Assembly: GCF_000420385.1 (NCBI RefSeq)
Contig: NZ_ATUV01000001.1
Coordinates: forward strand, 1,178,001 to 1,242,000
Length of the DNA: 64,000 bases
Reading direction: 5' to 3'
Source of the DNA: Hippea alviniae EP5-r
GTDB lineage: Bacteria; Campylobacterota_A; Desulfurellia; Desulfurellales; Hippeaceae
Numbering within the stretch: the stretch's first letter is position 1; every line of letters starts with the position of its first letter. Of this stretch, positions 33,761-42,696 are shown one piece after another. The notes beneath the pieces are model-generated. The model was not told the origin of the DNA. It did no database searches and saw only the letters and a program-made list of their open reading frames with translations. A program made the position numbers and the translations under genes.

Positions 33761-33828
33761 CGCAGCCTGGATAGCGCACTTGAATGGGGTTCAAGTGGTC
33801 GGCGGTTCAAATCCGCCCGCCCCGACCA
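33751..33828 (+). tRNA. tRNA-Pro (anticodon GGG)
   Basis: Cloverleaf can be drawn by hand: acceptor CGGGGCG pairs with CGCCCCG; D stem GCGC/GCGC; anticodon stem CTTGA/TCAAG around loop ATGGGGT with anticodon GGG (33786-33788); T stem GGCGG/CCGCC with TTCAAAT loop; A73 then encoded CCA. The C1-G72 pair is typical of proline tRNAs. Its first ten bases overlap the end of the preceding coding region. The 159 bases after it (33829-33987) contain no gene that I can support and no clear terminator. Confidence 0.97.
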
Positions 33829-33987
33829 TTGAAAAGCTTATTCCAACGCCAATCACAGCAATCAGTAAATCAGGTATTTACCTACCAAATAGGCTAATGT
33901 AGATACAATGTGGATACCCTTCATTTACATTCAAACCCGTTCTCTTAAATTCCCATTTCTTGATATTACTCAAACGACCCTTTCTCC

Positions 33988-35115
33988 TTATTGCTTCACA
34001 CTCAACACCAAATCTTCCACTGCTTTCAAATAAATCCTGCTGTTTGGTGTTATAATGCCAGTTTGTGGGTCAAAGAAGAGAATCTCTCTTTCGCACAGTA
34101 TATCAATTAGCTCTGTCTCTTCTTCTGTTAAATCCTTAAAATTCAACCCATCTTTCATTAGTCTATCTGCAATATTCATAAATATCTCTTCGGCATTCTT
34201 AGGAAGGTTATATTTTTTATATCTTTTTAATATCTCAAGTATTTGCATCTTCGCATTGAGTTTCTCTTTCTCTAAGAACTCCTTTAACTTTTCAATGGAA
34301 TCTTCGGGTTTTATGAATGTGTACAGATACAACAGCCTGCTAATTATATTACCGAAATACTCAAGTATCAGATTAATCTGACTCTCATTGTATCCCAAAT
34401 CCTTAAGCAGTTTTTCTGCTATCTCCTTTGACGGGTGGTCTATTCTTTTAAATATGCTCGTCTCTTTCAGCTTAGAGTCATTATAAATCCTGTTCAAAAA
34501 TATTGTATTGCTTGTCAAAATTACAACATGAGACAGATGCGTCTCTTTTGTCAATCTTACACAGAAGTTTAAAAACTCTTTTAGGAGCTCTCTTTCTCCA
34601 TTGATGTAAATCTCTTCCAATGTCTGAATCTCATCAATAATGAGAATGGGTTTTTTATTTTCTTTCTTTACCTTTTTATAAAGTTCATCTATTAGAGCAT
34701 CAAATAAATCCTTTTTTCTCTCTTTTACCTGTTTTAAGACTTCTGCTTTAAGTGTGATTACTGCAATAGACACTCCTGCAGATATACTTTTTTGAACTTC
34801 ATAATCTTCTTCTGACTTAATGAAAGACTCAAAGAATGTCCCGTAGCTTGATATGAGTTTCCCTCTTAAGTTTACATACCTAACCCAATAGTTATCTCTT
34901 GGCTTCAGATTCTCAAAATCTTCAAATAGCTCGTTTTCAACGACATACTCAATGAGTGTTGTTTTGCCTGAAGATTTTGGACCGTAGAGAAACAGGATTC
35001 TGCTTGGTTCCGTTTCAAAATATTCTTTCAGAAAGGCTATCTCTTCTTCCCTATCAACAAACGGATAATTTCTAAAGACTTTGTAGCCCTTCTCTCTTAA
35101 GATTTCAGTTAACAT
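33988..35115 (-). CDS. Archaeal-type AAA ATPase (ATPase_2/PF01637-like)
   Basis: 375 residues of the STAND-like ATPase family that is abundant in archaea. FVDREEEIAFLKEYFE leads into Walker A FLYGPKSSGKTTLIEY (about 42-57). Walker B is PILIIDEIQ, a sensor-like VVILTSN follows, and a helical C-terminal part may hold a winged helix. No membrane segment. Function unknown in most members. It faces the tRNA-Pro gene across 159 bases and lies downstream of lspA with its own promoter, so it looks like an independent, possibly transferred gene. Confidence 0.85.
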   Translation of the reverse strand: MLTEILREKGYKVFRNYPFVDREEEIAFLKEYFETEPSRILFLYGPKSSGKTTLIEYVVENELFEDFENLKPRDNYWVRYVNLRGKLISSYGTFFESFIKSEEDYEVQKSISAGVSIAVITLKAEVLKQVKERKKDLFDALIDELYKKVKKENKKPILIIDEIQTLEEIYINGERELLKEFLNFCVRLTKETHLSHVVILTSNTIFLNRIYNDSKLKETSIFKRIDHPSKEIAEKLLKDLGYNESQINLILEYFGNIISRLLYLYTFIKPEDSIEKLKEFLEKEKLNAKMQILEILKRYKKYNLPKNAEEIFMNIADRLMKDGLNFKDLTEEETELIDILCEREILFFDPQTGIITPNSRIYLKAVEDLVLSVKQ

Positions 35116-35148
35116 TTCACTCTCCCTATAAATCTTGTATCCTTCTCA

Positions 35149-35176
35149 ATAATATAAAATAACAACAAAAAATCAA
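35149..35176 (-). promoter_or_regulatory. Promoter of the archaeal-type ATPase gene
   Basis: TTGATT (35176-35171), 16-base spacer, TATTAT (35154-35149, 5 of 6). A leader of about 27 bases carries AGGGAGAG before the ATG at 35115. Confidence 0.5.
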
Positions 35177-35187
35177 AAGATTGTAAA

Positions 35188-35685
35188 TTAAGACTTTGTC
35201 TCGGTTTTAGAAAAAGCTGGCAGGAATTTATAAACAAACAACAAAAATATGCCAACTGTTATGAATGTATCGGCAAGATTGAAGGCGGGATAATGATAAT
35301 TACCGATGTGAAAATCCAAGAAATCAACAACATAACCTTTAAAAATTCTATCGTATAGATTACCCAAATCGCCGCCGCCTAAGAAGGCAAGAGATACGAT
35401 ATACAACCAATTTCTATCCTTCCCACGCAAAATAAGATATAAAACCACAACAAACACAACAATACTTATACCACCCAAAGCTATAAGCCTGATAGATGGT
35501 GGAAGATGAGCAAATACACCAAATGCTATACCCGCATTTCTTATGTGAACAATATTAAAAAAACCCTTTATAACTTCTATTGATGAGTTTAAAGGCAAGT
35601 TCGATGCTATATAGGACTTGGAAAAGTAATCTAAAATAAAAAAAAGGAGTATCAGAGATACTCCTTTTATGCCGTTTTTATCCAT
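35188..35685 (-). CDS. lspA: Lipoprotein signal peptidase (signal peptidase II)
   Basis: Membrane aspartyl protease that removes signal peptides from prolipoproteins. 165 residues with four hydrophobic helices. Conserved boxes: LDYFSKSYI, HIRNAGIAFGVF, GNLYDRIFKGYVVDFLDF with the first catalytic Asp, and YHYPAFNLADTFI with the second. Starts 6 bases after rplQ. Its codons 6-15 lie inside a terminator-like hairpin that probably limits transcription from the ribosomal operon. Confidence 0.93.
   Translation of the reverse strand: MDKNGIKGVSLILLFFILDYFSKSYIASNLPLNSSIEVIKGFFNIVHIRNAGIAFGVFAHLPPSIRLIALGGISIVVFVVVLYLILRGKDRNWLYIVSLAFLGGGDLGNLYDRIFKGYVVDFLDFHIGNYHYPAFNLADTFITVGIFLLFVYKFLPAFSKTETKS
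35638..35668 (-). terminator. Intrinsic terminator of the ribosomal operon, inside the lspA coding region
   Basis: Minus-strand stem AAAAGGAGTATC / GATACTCCTTTT (12 perfect pairs; arms at 35668-35657 and 35653-35642) with loop TCT, continuing into a run of eight T (35645-35638). This is a textbook rho-independent structure located 17-47 bases into lspA. Confidence 0.7.
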
Positions 35686-35691
35686 TAGAGA

Positions 35692-36063
35692 TTAGCTCTC
35701 TTCGGATTTCTCAACAAACTCCACAATAGAGATAGGAGCTGCATCGCCTTTTCTAAAGCCCAACTTTATTCTTCTTACATAACCACCGTTTCTTGATGCA
35801 AATCTTGGAGCTATCTCATCAAACAGCTTTCTAACAGCCTTCTTATTGTTGTTTAACCTTGAATAAACTATCCTTCTGTTAGCAAGAGTATCATTCTTAG
35901 CTTTCGTTATAAGCTTGCTTATAAACCTAACAAGCTCTTTAGCCTTTGCATCTGTGGTTGTAATCCTCTCGTGTTCTATCAACGATATGGCAAGGTTTCT
36001 CAAAAGATGCTTTCTTCTTTCACCGTCAATACTTAATGTTTTGTATCCCTTTCTATGCCTCAT
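35692..36063 (-). CDS. rplQ: 50S ribosomal protein L17
   Basis: Large-subunit protein of 123 residues. MRHRKGYKTLSIDGERRKHL is the standard N-terminus and fixes the start at ATG 36063; an upstream in-frame start lies inside rpoA. Overlaps the rpoA stop by 11 bases. Last gene of the ribosomal array before the embedded terminator. Confidence 0.95.
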   Translation of the reverse strand: MRHRKGYKTLSIDGERRKHLLRNLAISLIEHERITTTDAKAKELVRFISKLITKAKNDTLANRRIVYSRLNNNKKAVRKLFDEIAPRFASRNGGYVRRIKLGFRKGDAAPISIVEFVEKSEES

Positions 36064-37075
36064 CGCTTTCTCCTTCTTTTTCAGCAATAAGCTGTTTTAT
36101 TCTCTCAAGCTGCTCATCGTCAAACTTCATACCAAGCTCCAATCCCAGCTGTTTCAAAGAATCCTTTATCTCTTTTAGTGACTGTTTTCCAAAGTTCTTC
36201 GTGCTTAAAAGTTCCTGGTCTGTTTTCTGAACAAGTTCGTATATGTATTTAATGTTGTGTGCTGCAAGACAGTTAGAAGCCCTGACATTAAGCTCGAGTT
36301 CCTCCACCGGTTTAAGAAGATTCTCATTTATCTGCTCTTCTTCTTTCTTCTTAAGCGGCTGAGCTTCTATAATTCTCTTGAAATCACCAGCGAATACAGA
36401 GACATAATTACCCAAAATATAACTTGCGGTTTTCAAAGCTTCCTGCGGAGACACTGTTCCGTCTGTATGAATCTCTATTGTTAATCTTTCGTAGTTATAA
36501 TAGTCTTTCATCGTGGATTTTTCAGAGTGATATGCAACCTTAACAATAGGTGAAAACAGCGCATCAACAGGAATATAACCTATCTCTCTGTTAACTATCT
36601 CGTAATCTGCCTGTTTATATCCAATGCCTTTTTTAAGATAAATTTTTGCTTCAAATTTTGCATCATCCATCAGCTCACATATATACACATCGTCGTTAAC
36701 TATCTCTATATTGCCAGGAAGCTGAATATCCGCCGATGTGACTACACCTGGTGTATCCTTTGAGATGTAAACTTCACCTTCCTCAAAGTTTTCATTTAAG
36801 GCTCTGAATCTAACCTGTTTGAGATTAAGAATTATATTCAATACATCTTCTTTAACGCCATCAATTGTGCTAAATTCACTCTCAACGCCCTCTATCTCAA
36901 CACCAACAATAGCTATGCCGGGAATAGAAGATAACAGAATCCTTCTTAAGGCATTACCTATGGTTGTTGCATAACCTTCATTTAAAGGTTCAAGAGCAAA
37001 CTTGCCGTAAGTTGGAGTGTGTTCTTCAATCTTAACTTCCTTTGGCAGAGTCAAATAGTTAAAAACGCCCATCAT
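36053..37075 (-). CDS. rpoA: RNA polymerase alpha subunit
   Basis: 340 residues with the N-terminal assembly domain (GYATTIGNALRRILLSSIPG, VEGVESEFSTIDGVKEDV) and the C-terminal DNA- and activator-binding domain (LELNVRASNCLAAHNIKYI, LLSTKNFGKQSLKEIKDSL). Two adjacent ATG codons (37075, 37072); AGGGA spacing favours the first. Follows rpsD as in the alpha operon. Confidence 0.97.
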   Translation of the reverse strand: MMGVFNYLTLPKEVKIEEHTPTYGKFALEPLNEGYATTIGNALRRILLSSIPGIAIVGVEIEGVESEFSTIDGVKEDVLNIILNLKQVRFRALNENFEEGEVYISKDTPGVVTSADIQLPGNIEIVNDDVYICELMDDAKFEAKIYLKKGIGYKQADYEIVNREIGYIPVDALFSPIVKVAYHSEKSTMKDYYNYERLTIEIHTDGTVSPQEALKTASYILGNYVSVFAGDFKRIIEAQPLKKKEEEQINENLLKPVEELELNVRASNCLAAHNIKYIYELVQKTDQELLSTKNFGKQSLKEIKDSLKQLGLELGMKFDDEQLERIKQLIAEKEGESDEA

Positions 37076-37097
37076 TTTAGCATCCCTTCGTTAATTT

Positions 37098-37724
37098 TTA
37101 TTTGGAGTACAACTCAACTATGGCGTTTTCGTTGAATGGTGGCTGTACATCATCCCTTGTTGGATAATCGTTGAATACAGCTTCAACCTTATCAAGGTCA
37201 ACACTTATCCATGATACAGCCGACCTTCTTGTATTCTCTTCAAACTTCCTTCTAAACTCTTCTTTGTTTTTCATTTTATCTGCAACACTAATCACATCAC
37301 CCTTCTTTACAAGATAAGAAGGTATATCAACCTTTCTACCATTAACCCTTATATGGCCGTGAGAAACAAGCCTTCTTGCTTCTCTTCTTGAAGATGCAAA
37401 ACCAGCTCTATAGACAACATTGTCCAACCTTCTCTCAAGCAGGACAACAAGATTAGCACCTGTTTCACCTCTTTGTCTTTTTGCCTCTTCAAAGTATCTT
37501 CTAAATTGGCGTTCAAGCACGCCATATACGGCTTTTGCCTTCTGCTTTTCCATCAAGTGCAATGCATAAGAAGAGAGTTTTCTTCTCGTATTTCTCGTTT
37601 TTCCTGGTGGATACGGTCTTCTCTCAAAAGCGCATTTATCAGTAAAGCATCTCTCGCCTTTTAAGAAGAGCTTAACACCCAAAGCTCTGCATCTTCTACA
37701 AGCAGGTCCAGTATATACTGCCAT
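37098..37724 (-). CDS. rpsD: 30S ribosomal protein S4
   Basis: 208-residue primary 16S rRNA-binding protein, also a translational repressor of the alpha operon in E. coli. The N-terminal CRRC with CFTDKC shows the zinc-binding (C+) form. The S4 RNA-binding domain is at [20 protein letters not shown]. Zinc-type S4 is common in thermophiles and Gram-positive bacteria. Confidence 0.97.
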   Translation of the reverse strand: MAVYTGPACRRCRALGVKLFLKGERCFTDKCAFERRPYPPGKTRNTRRKLSSYALHLMEKQKAKAVYGVLERQFRRYFEEAKRQRGETGANLVVLLERRLDNVVYRAGFASSRREARRLVSHGHIRVNGRKVDIPSYLVKKGDVISVADKMKNKEEFRRKFEENTRRSAVSWISVDLDKVEAVFNDYPTRDDVQPPFNENAIVELYSK

Positions 37725-37738
37725 ACTCTATCTCTCCT

Positions 37739-38128
37739 TTATACCCTTCTTCTTTTTGGTGGTCTGCAACCGTTGTGCGGAATAGGTGTAACATCCCTGA
37801 TAGATTTAACCCTTAATCCAGCACTTGCCAATGCCCTTATAGCCGTTTCCCTTCCAGGGCCTGGGCCCTTGACCCTAACATCAATCTCTTTCATGCCCAT
37901 AGCCATAGCCTTCTTGGCAGCATTTTCAGCTGCAAGCTGAGCGGCAAAAGGTGTTCCCTTCCTTGTGCCCTTAAAACCACTATCTCCAGCTGAAGACCAG
38001 CAGAGAACATTACCGTCAGGGTCTGTGATTGTAACGATTGTATTGTTAAAAGTCGCCTGAATATGAGCTATGCCGCTTACGACATTTCTCTTTACCTTTT
38101 TCTTCTTTTTAGCTACCTTCTTAGCCAT
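37739..38128 (-). CDS. rpsK: 30S ribosomal protein S11
   Basis: 129 residues. [40 protein letters not shown] and the C-terminal [20 protein letters not shown] are nearly invariant. The protein sits on the 30S platform. 15 bases downstream of rpsM. Confidence 0.97.
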   Translation of the reverse strand: MAKKVAKKKKKVKRNVVSGIAHIQATFNNTIVTITDPDGNVLCWSSAGDSGFKGTRKGTPFAAQLAAENAAKKAMAMGMKEIDVRVKGPGPGRETAIRALASAGLRVKSIRDVTPIPHNGCRPPKRRRV

Positions 38129-38143
38129 TTACGCCCATCTCCT

Positions 38144-38503
38144 TTACTTTCTACCTACTGTTTTCTTCTTACCTTTTCTCGTTCTTGCGTTTGTTCTTGT
38201 TCTTTGGCCTCTTACTGGTAAGCCCTTTCTGTGTCTGAGTCCTCTATAGTTGCCAAGGTCCATCAACGCCTTGATGTTCATAGCAACTTCTTTTCTTAGC
38301 TCACCCTCAACCTTGTAATCGGCAACAACACTTCTAATGCGCTGAATCTCTTCTGGAGTCAGCTCATGCGTTCTCTTGTCTGGATCAACATTGGCTTTCT
38401 GCAGAATCTCCATAGATCTGCTTCTACCTATACCGTAAATGTAAGTCAAAGCGATAAATATCTTCTTATTCCTTGGTAATTCAACACCTGCAATACGAGC
38501 CAC
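38144..38503 (-). CDS. rpsM: 30S ribosomal protein S13
   Basis: 119 residues with the N-terminus [31 protein letters not shown] and the basic tail [14 protein letters not shown] that contacts P-site tRNA. Follows rpmJ as in most alpha operons. Confidence 0.97.
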   Translation of the reverse strand: MARIAGVELPRNKKIFIALTYIYGIGRSRSMEILQKANVDPDKRTHELTPEEIQRIRSVVADYKVEGELRKEVAMNIKALMDLGNYRGLRHRKGLPVRGQRTRTNARTRKGKKKTVGRK

Positions 38504-38514
38504 TTAAACCTCCA

Positions 38515-38628
38515 CTATCCCTGTCTTTGTTTATGTTTAGGGTTTTCGCATACAACCCTTACAACGCCTTTTCTTCTAATTATCTTACACTTAGGACACA
38601 TCTTCTTTACCGACGGTCTAACCTTCAT
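38515..38628 (-). CDS. rpmJ: 50S ribosomal protein L36
   Basis: Very small gene read directly from the minus strand: 37 residues beginning [19 protein letters not shown] and ending [10 protein letters not shown]. The CxxC, Cys and His zinc ligands of the C+ form are present. Preceded by GGAGG and located between infA and rpsM, the standard position. Confidence 0.96.
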   Translation of the reverse strand: MKVRPSVKKMCPKCKIIRRKGVVRVVCENPKHKQRQG

Positions 38629-38644
38629 CTGAAAACCTCCGCTT

Positions 38645-38863
38645 TTACTTGTATCTGTAAACTATTCGTCCCCTTTCTATACTGTAAGGAGACAGCTCAA
38701 CTTTAACCTTATCACCTGGCAAGATTTTGATAAAATGCATCCTCATCTTGCCAGCAACATGAGCCAAAACAATATGACCATTGGACAGCTTCACCCTAAA
38801 CATAGCATTGGGCAAAGCTTCAACAACTTCACCGTCAACGGTAATACTCTTCTCTTTTGCCAT
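38645..38863 (-). CDS. infA: Translation initiation factor IF-1
   Basis: 72-residue OB-fold factor occupying the A site during initiation. [40 protein letters not shown] and [18 protein letters not shown] match the family along its full length. Three bases after map. Confidence 0.97.
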   Translation of the reverse strand: MAKEKSITVDGEVVEALPNAMFRVKLSNGHIVLAHVAGKMRMHFIKILPGDKVKVELSPYSIERGRIVYRYK

Positions 38864-38866
38864 AAC

Positions 38867-39625
38867 TCAGTTTACCTCACTTAAAATTACTGGACCGTCT
38901 TCCGTTATGGCTATCGTATGCTCAAAATGTGCCGATGGTTCACCATCAGCCGTAACAACAGTCCATCCATCTTTCAAAACCTTAATCCTCCATGTGCCCG
39001 CATTAATCATCGGCTCAATCGCCATAGTCATACCAACCCTAAGCAGCGGTCCTCTATCAGTTTTTGAAGGCACATAGTTTGGGACTTGCGGGTCTTCATG
39101 AAGCTGCCTTCCAATCCCATGACCTACATAATCCCTTACTGAACTAAAGCCAAAACTCTCAACATAACTTTGGATAGCCGCAGAGATATCATACAGGAAG
39201 TTGCCCGGCTTAGCCTGCTGAATGCCCCTATACAGGGCTTCCCTTGTAACCTGCATCAGTTTCTTCTTTTTCTCATCTATCTTACCAACAGCCACGGTAA
39301 TTGCCGAATCGCCATACCATCCATCGTATATAAGGCCAAAATCAAGGCTTATAATATCACCTTCCTTTAAAACCCTTCTCTTTGAAGGTATGCCGTGCAC
39401 CACCTCTTCGTTGATTGAAGTGCACAGCGACTTAGGAAAACCAGCATAACCTTTAAAGGCACACTTTGCATGCCTTTTTTTGGCCTCTTCTTCTGCAACC
39501 CTATTCAAATACTCGGTGGTTATACCAGGTTTTACCTCATTTTTCAAGATGTTAAGTATTTCACCCACCATGCGGTTTACAACCCGCATCTTCTCTATTT
39601 CTTCTTTACTCTTAAGAACAATCAT
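38867..39625 (-). CDS. map: Methionine aminopeptidase, type I
   Basis: Removes initiator methionine from new proteins; two-metal enzyme of 252 residues. Metal ligands are in SLDFGLIYDGWYGDSAITV, YVGHGIGRQLHEDP and the C-terminal EHTIAI. VVHGIPSKRRVLKEGD is the conserved substrate-pocket region. Overlaps adk by 4 bases. Confidence 0.96.
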   Translation of the reverse strand: MIVLKSKEEIEKMRVVNRMVGEILNILKNEVKPGITTEYLNRVAEEEAKKRHAKCAFKGYAGFPKSLCTSINEEVVHGIPSKRRVLKEGDIISLDFGLIYDGWYGDSAITVAVGKIDEKKKKLMQVTREALYRGIQQAKPGNFLYDISAAIQSYVESFGFSSVRDYVGHGIGRQLHEDPQVPNYVPSKTDRGPLLRVGMTMAIEPMINAGTWRIKVLKDGWTVVTADGEPSAHFEHTIAITEDGPVILSEVN

Positions 39626-40263
39626 CCTAAAGCCTTCTTAATCCTCTCGAATATCTCTTCTATCCTGCCCGTTCCATCTATCTTAACAAGCTTACCCTGT
39701 TTTTCGTAATACTCAACAAGCGGCATCGTCGATTTCTTATACACTTCAAGCCTATTTCTTACAACTTCTTCTGTATCATCATCCCTTTGAATCAACTTAC
39801 TGCCGCACTTATCACAGATACCTTCCTGTTTTGGCGGATTGTTCTTTATGTGATACACAGCACCACAATTTGGACACACCCTTCTGCCTGTTAATCTCTC
39901 AACAATCTCTTCTTCTGGAACATCTATAAGCAGAACCTTATCAAGGCTCAAACTATTCTTTTTCAGCATCTCATCAAACGCTTCAGCCTGAGTAGTTGTT
40001 CTTGGAAAACCGTCCAAGATAAAGCCGTTTTTACAATCGTCTTCCTTTATTCTCTTCTCCATCATATCAATTATAATATCATCAGGAACAAGCTCGCCTT
40101 TATCCATGTATTGTTTGGCTTTTTTGCCAAGTTCCGTTTCTTCTTTAACTTCTTTTCTCAGTATATCACCCGTTGAAATCTGTGGAATTCCATACTCTTT
40201 ACTTATCAAAACACCCTGCGTGCCTTTACCAACACCAGGTGCACCAAGCAAGATAAGAATCAT
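39622..40263 (-). CDS. adk: Adenylate kinase
   Basis: Interconverts ATP plus AMP and 2 ADP. P-loop LLGAPGVGKGTQ at the N-terminus, STGDILRKE and FILDGFPRTTTQAEAFD in the core. The LID region carries CPNCGAVYHI followed by CDKCG, so it is the long, zinc-binding form often seen in thermophiles. 213 residues. Follows secY by 10 bases. Confidence 0.97.
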   Translation of the reverse strand: MILILLGAPGVGKGTQGVLISKEYGIPQISTGDILRKEVKEETELGKKAKQYMDKGELVPDDIIIDMMEKRIKEDDCKNGFILDGFPRTTTQAEAFDEMLKKNSLSLDKVLLIDVPEEEIVERLTGRRVCPNCGAVYHIKNNPPKQEGICDKCGSKLIQRDDDTEEVVRNRLEVYKKSTMPLVEYYEKQGKLVKIDGTGRIEEIFERIKKALG

Positions 40264-40273
40264 GTTAATCCCC

Positions 40274-41572
40274 CTATCTTGTCCTTCTATTCTTCAAGAA
40301 ACCTTCGTAATTTCTCATATACAGATGAGCCTGAATCTGCATTATCGTATCCAGAGCAACCTGAACCACAATAAGCAGTGCCGTGCCACCAAAATAGAAC
40401 GGCACATTAAATCTTCTTATCAGAATCCAGGGCAAAACACATACAAATGAAAGATAGATAGCACCACCAAAAGTCAATCTATCAAGAACCCAGTCTAAGT
40501 ATTCTGCTGTATATCTACCCGGCCTTATGCCAGGAACAAAACCGCCGTTTTTCTTTAGATTTTCAGCTATCTCTTTTGGATTAAACACAATAGCTGTATA
40601 AAAGTAAGCAAAGAAGAAAATTAAGCCTACATAAACAACACTATAAATCAAGCTACCAGGCATTATATAACCTGAAAGCGTTTTTAAAAACGGAACATTT
40701 ACTATCTTTGTTATTGTGACCGGAAACAGAAGGATTGATGAAGCAAAGATTGGTGGTATAACGCCAGAAACATTGATTTTTAACGGTATATAGCTTGTCT
40801 GACCACCATAAAGCCTTCTTCCAACCATCCTTCTTGGATACTGAACAGGTATTCTTCTTTGAGCAAGCTCAACAAACACAACAAAGGCAACAACGGCAAC
40901 GGCAACGGCAAATATAACAAGCAAAGAGAGAAAACTCATCTCTCCCGCACTGACAAGTCTGAATAGATTGCCCAACGCTGCGGGTAATCTCGCAACGATA
41001 CCAGCAAAAATAAGCAAAGATATACCGTTTCCTATTCCCCTTTCTGTTATCTGTTCACCTACGAACATCAAAAACACGCTACCAGCCGTCATAGTCATAG
41101 CAGTAAACAGAACAAACGGAAGACCATGCCATATAACGACACTTGCGCCGCCAGGCCCATGCATAGACTGAAGGCCTACCGCTATACCAAGACCCTGCAG
41201 AAACGCTATGACAACTGTTCCGTATCTTGTGTATTCTGTTATCTTTCTTCTTCCAGCTTCGCCTTCCTTCTTTAAAGCCGCAAGCTCAGGACTTACAGCT
41301 CCAAGCAACTCCATTATAATGGCTGCCGAGATGTAAGGCATTATACCGAGTGATATAATACTGAAGTTTTTGATAGCTCCGCCAGAGAATAGGTTGAACA
41401 AGCCTAAGGCTGTTCCCTTTGCCTGTTCAAAAATGGCAGCCAACACATGTGGGTCAACGCCGGGAGTCGGCACATGTGCAGCAATTCTAAAAACGATAAA
41501 CATTATAAGTGTAAAGAAAAGCCTTCTGTTAAGTTCGGGAATATTAAAAATATTTGAATAATCTTCCCTCAC
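40274..41572 (-). CDS. secY: Protein translocase channel SecY
   Basis: Central pore of the Sec translocon; 432 residues with ten predicted TM helices. RRLFFTLIMFIVFRIAAHVP, LGIMPYISAAIIMELL, GIGNGISLLIFAGIV and FNPKEIAENLKKNGGFVPGI are diagnostic. Overlaps rplO by 4 bases, the usual place at the end of the spc cluster. Confidence 0.97.
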   Translation of the reverse strand: MREDYSNIFNIPELNRRLFFTLIMFIVFRIAAHVPTPGVDPHVLAAIFEQAKGTALGLFNLFSGGAIKNFSIISLGIMPYISAAIIMELLGAVSPELAALKKEGEAGRRKITEYTRYGTVVIAFLQGLGIAVGLQSMHGPGGASVVIWHGLPFVLFTAMTMTAGSVFLMFVGEQITERGIGNGISLLIFAGIVARLPAALGNLFRLVSAGEMSFLSLLVIFAVAVAVVAFVVFVELAQRRIPVQYPRRMVGRRLYGGQTSYIPLKINVSGVIPPIFASSILLFPVTITKIVNVPFLKTLSGYIMPGSLIYSVVYVGLIFFFAYFYTAIVFNPKEIAENLKKNGGFVPGIRPGRYTAEYLDWVLDRLTFGGAIYLSFVCVLPWILIRRFNVPFYFGGTALLIVVQVALDTIMQIQAHLYMRNYEGFLKNRRTR

Positions 41573-42003
41573 TGTAGTACCTCTACACTTCCACCAGCTT
41601 TTTGTATTTTCTCAACAGCACTCTTTGAGAATGCATCTGCTATAACCGTAATCTTCTTTGTTATTTCACCTTCTCCAAGCACCTTAACTGGCCTATTACC
41701 CTTTATTAAGTTAGCCTTTACCATGTAGTTTATATCAACCAAATCGCCATCATTACATACTTCGTTGAGTCTTCCTACATTAACAATTTGATACTCTACT
41801 CTGAAAGGATTTTTAAAGCCTCTCTTTGGAAGTCTTCTGTATAGTGGCGTCTGACCACCTTCAAAGTACGCAGGCTTTGCACCACCGGATCTCTGTTTTT
41901 CACCCTTGTTTCCTCTGCCTGCTGTTGTACCCCAGCCACTTGAGTCGCCTCTTCCGACTCTCTTTCTATCCTTAACAATTCTTGGAAGCTCGTAAAGTTC
42001 CAT
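41569..42003 (-). CDS. rplO: 50S ribosomal protein L15
   Basis: 144 residues starting MELYELPRIVKDRKRVGRG at ATG 42003; an in-frame GTG nine bases earlier sits next to the GAGAGG ribosome site and is less likely. The glycine-rich GRGNKGEKQRSGG region threads into 23S rRNA. 14 bases after rpmD. Confidence 0.96.
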   Translation of the reverse strand: MELYELPRIVKDRKRVGRGDSSGWGTTAGRGNKGEKQRSGGAKPAYFEGGQTPLYRRLPKRGFKNPFRVEYQIVNVGRLNEVCNDGDLVDINYMVKANLIKGNRPVKVLGEGEITKKITVIADAFSKSAVEKIQKAGGSVEVLQ

Positions 42004-42017
42004 GGTTAGCACCTCTC

Positions 42018-42197
42018 TTAAAGTTCTTCTACTTCAACCATAAAGGAGATTTTTTTTATCATACCTCTGATGTATGGCGAGTCTTTTCTTATAACATACT
42101 TATTAGGCCTTTTTAAGCCTAACGCTATTGCCGTTTTCCTTATGGACGGCTTCTGTCCTATCAGACTTCTTTTTAAGGTAATTTTAAGGTCAGCCAT
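42018..42197 (-). CDS. rpmD: 50S ribosomal protein L30
   Basis: Short gene read directly from the minus strand: 59 residues beginning MADLKITLKRSLIGQKPSIR and continuing with a TAIALGLKRPN segment typical of L30, ending MVEVEEL. Lies between rpsE and rplO in the standard order. Confidence 0.95.
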   Translation of the reverse strand: MADLKITLKRSLIGQKPSIRKTAIALGLKRPNKYVIRKDSPYIRGMIKKISFMVEVEEL

Positions 42198-42208
42198 GAT
42201 TTACCACC

Positions 42209-42685
42209 TCACTTGAGTCCTCTCATTTTCATTATCTCTTCTTTGCTTCTCAACATACTCAAAGCCTTAAGTAGCGCATGAGAGAGATTGTGAACATTGT
42301 TAGAACCTATGGATTTTGTAACAATGTTCCTAATACCACAGACTTCAAGTATAGCTCGTGCGGTATTGCCAGCTATTATTCCCGTACCAGGTCTTGCAGG
42401 TTTTATCAATATTCTTCCTGCACCTTCTTTAACTTCCATCTGATGTGGAATAGTACCGTCTTCTGTTATAGGTACCCTAATCATATTCTTTTTGGCTTTC
42501 TCTATAGCTTTTTTTATAGCTTCTGGAACTTCATGGGACTTACCTAAGCCAAGCCCAACTCTACCATTTTTGTCTCCAACAGCAACCAAAGCTGAGAATC
42601 TAAACCTTCTACCGCCTTTTACAACCTTTGTAACCCTTTTTATGGATATAACCTGTTCTTCAAATTCTTTTTCCATCTGCACCAT
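42209..42685 (-). CDS. rpsE: 30S ribosomal protein S5
   Basis: 158 residues. QVISIKRVTKVVKGGRRFRF is the double-stranded RNA-binding part; GKSHEVPEAIKKAIEKAKKN and RPARPGTGIIAG-like RILIKPARPGTGIIAG are conserved. Start at ATG 42685, eight bases after AGGAG; GTG codons just upstream are less well placed. Confidence 0.96.
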   Translation of the reverse strand: MVQMEKEFEEQVISIKRVTKVVKGGRRFRFSALVAVGDKNGRVGLGLGKSHEVPEAIKKAIEKAKKNMIRVPITEDGTIPHQMEVKEGAGRILIKPARPGTGIIAGNTARAILEVCGIRNIVTKSIGSNNVHNLSHALLKALSMLRSKEEIMKMRGLK

Positions 42686-42696
42686 ACGCACCACTC

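Noticed and set aside
33872-33883. AGGTA-TT-TACCT inverted repeat after tRNA-Pro as a terminator
   Set aside because: Only five pairs, a two-base loop and no T tract; not a credible terminator.
33829-35187. Integrated element at tRNA-Pro with attachment repeats
   Set aside because: No copy of the tRNA 3' end was found downstream of the ATPase gene, and no integrase is present.
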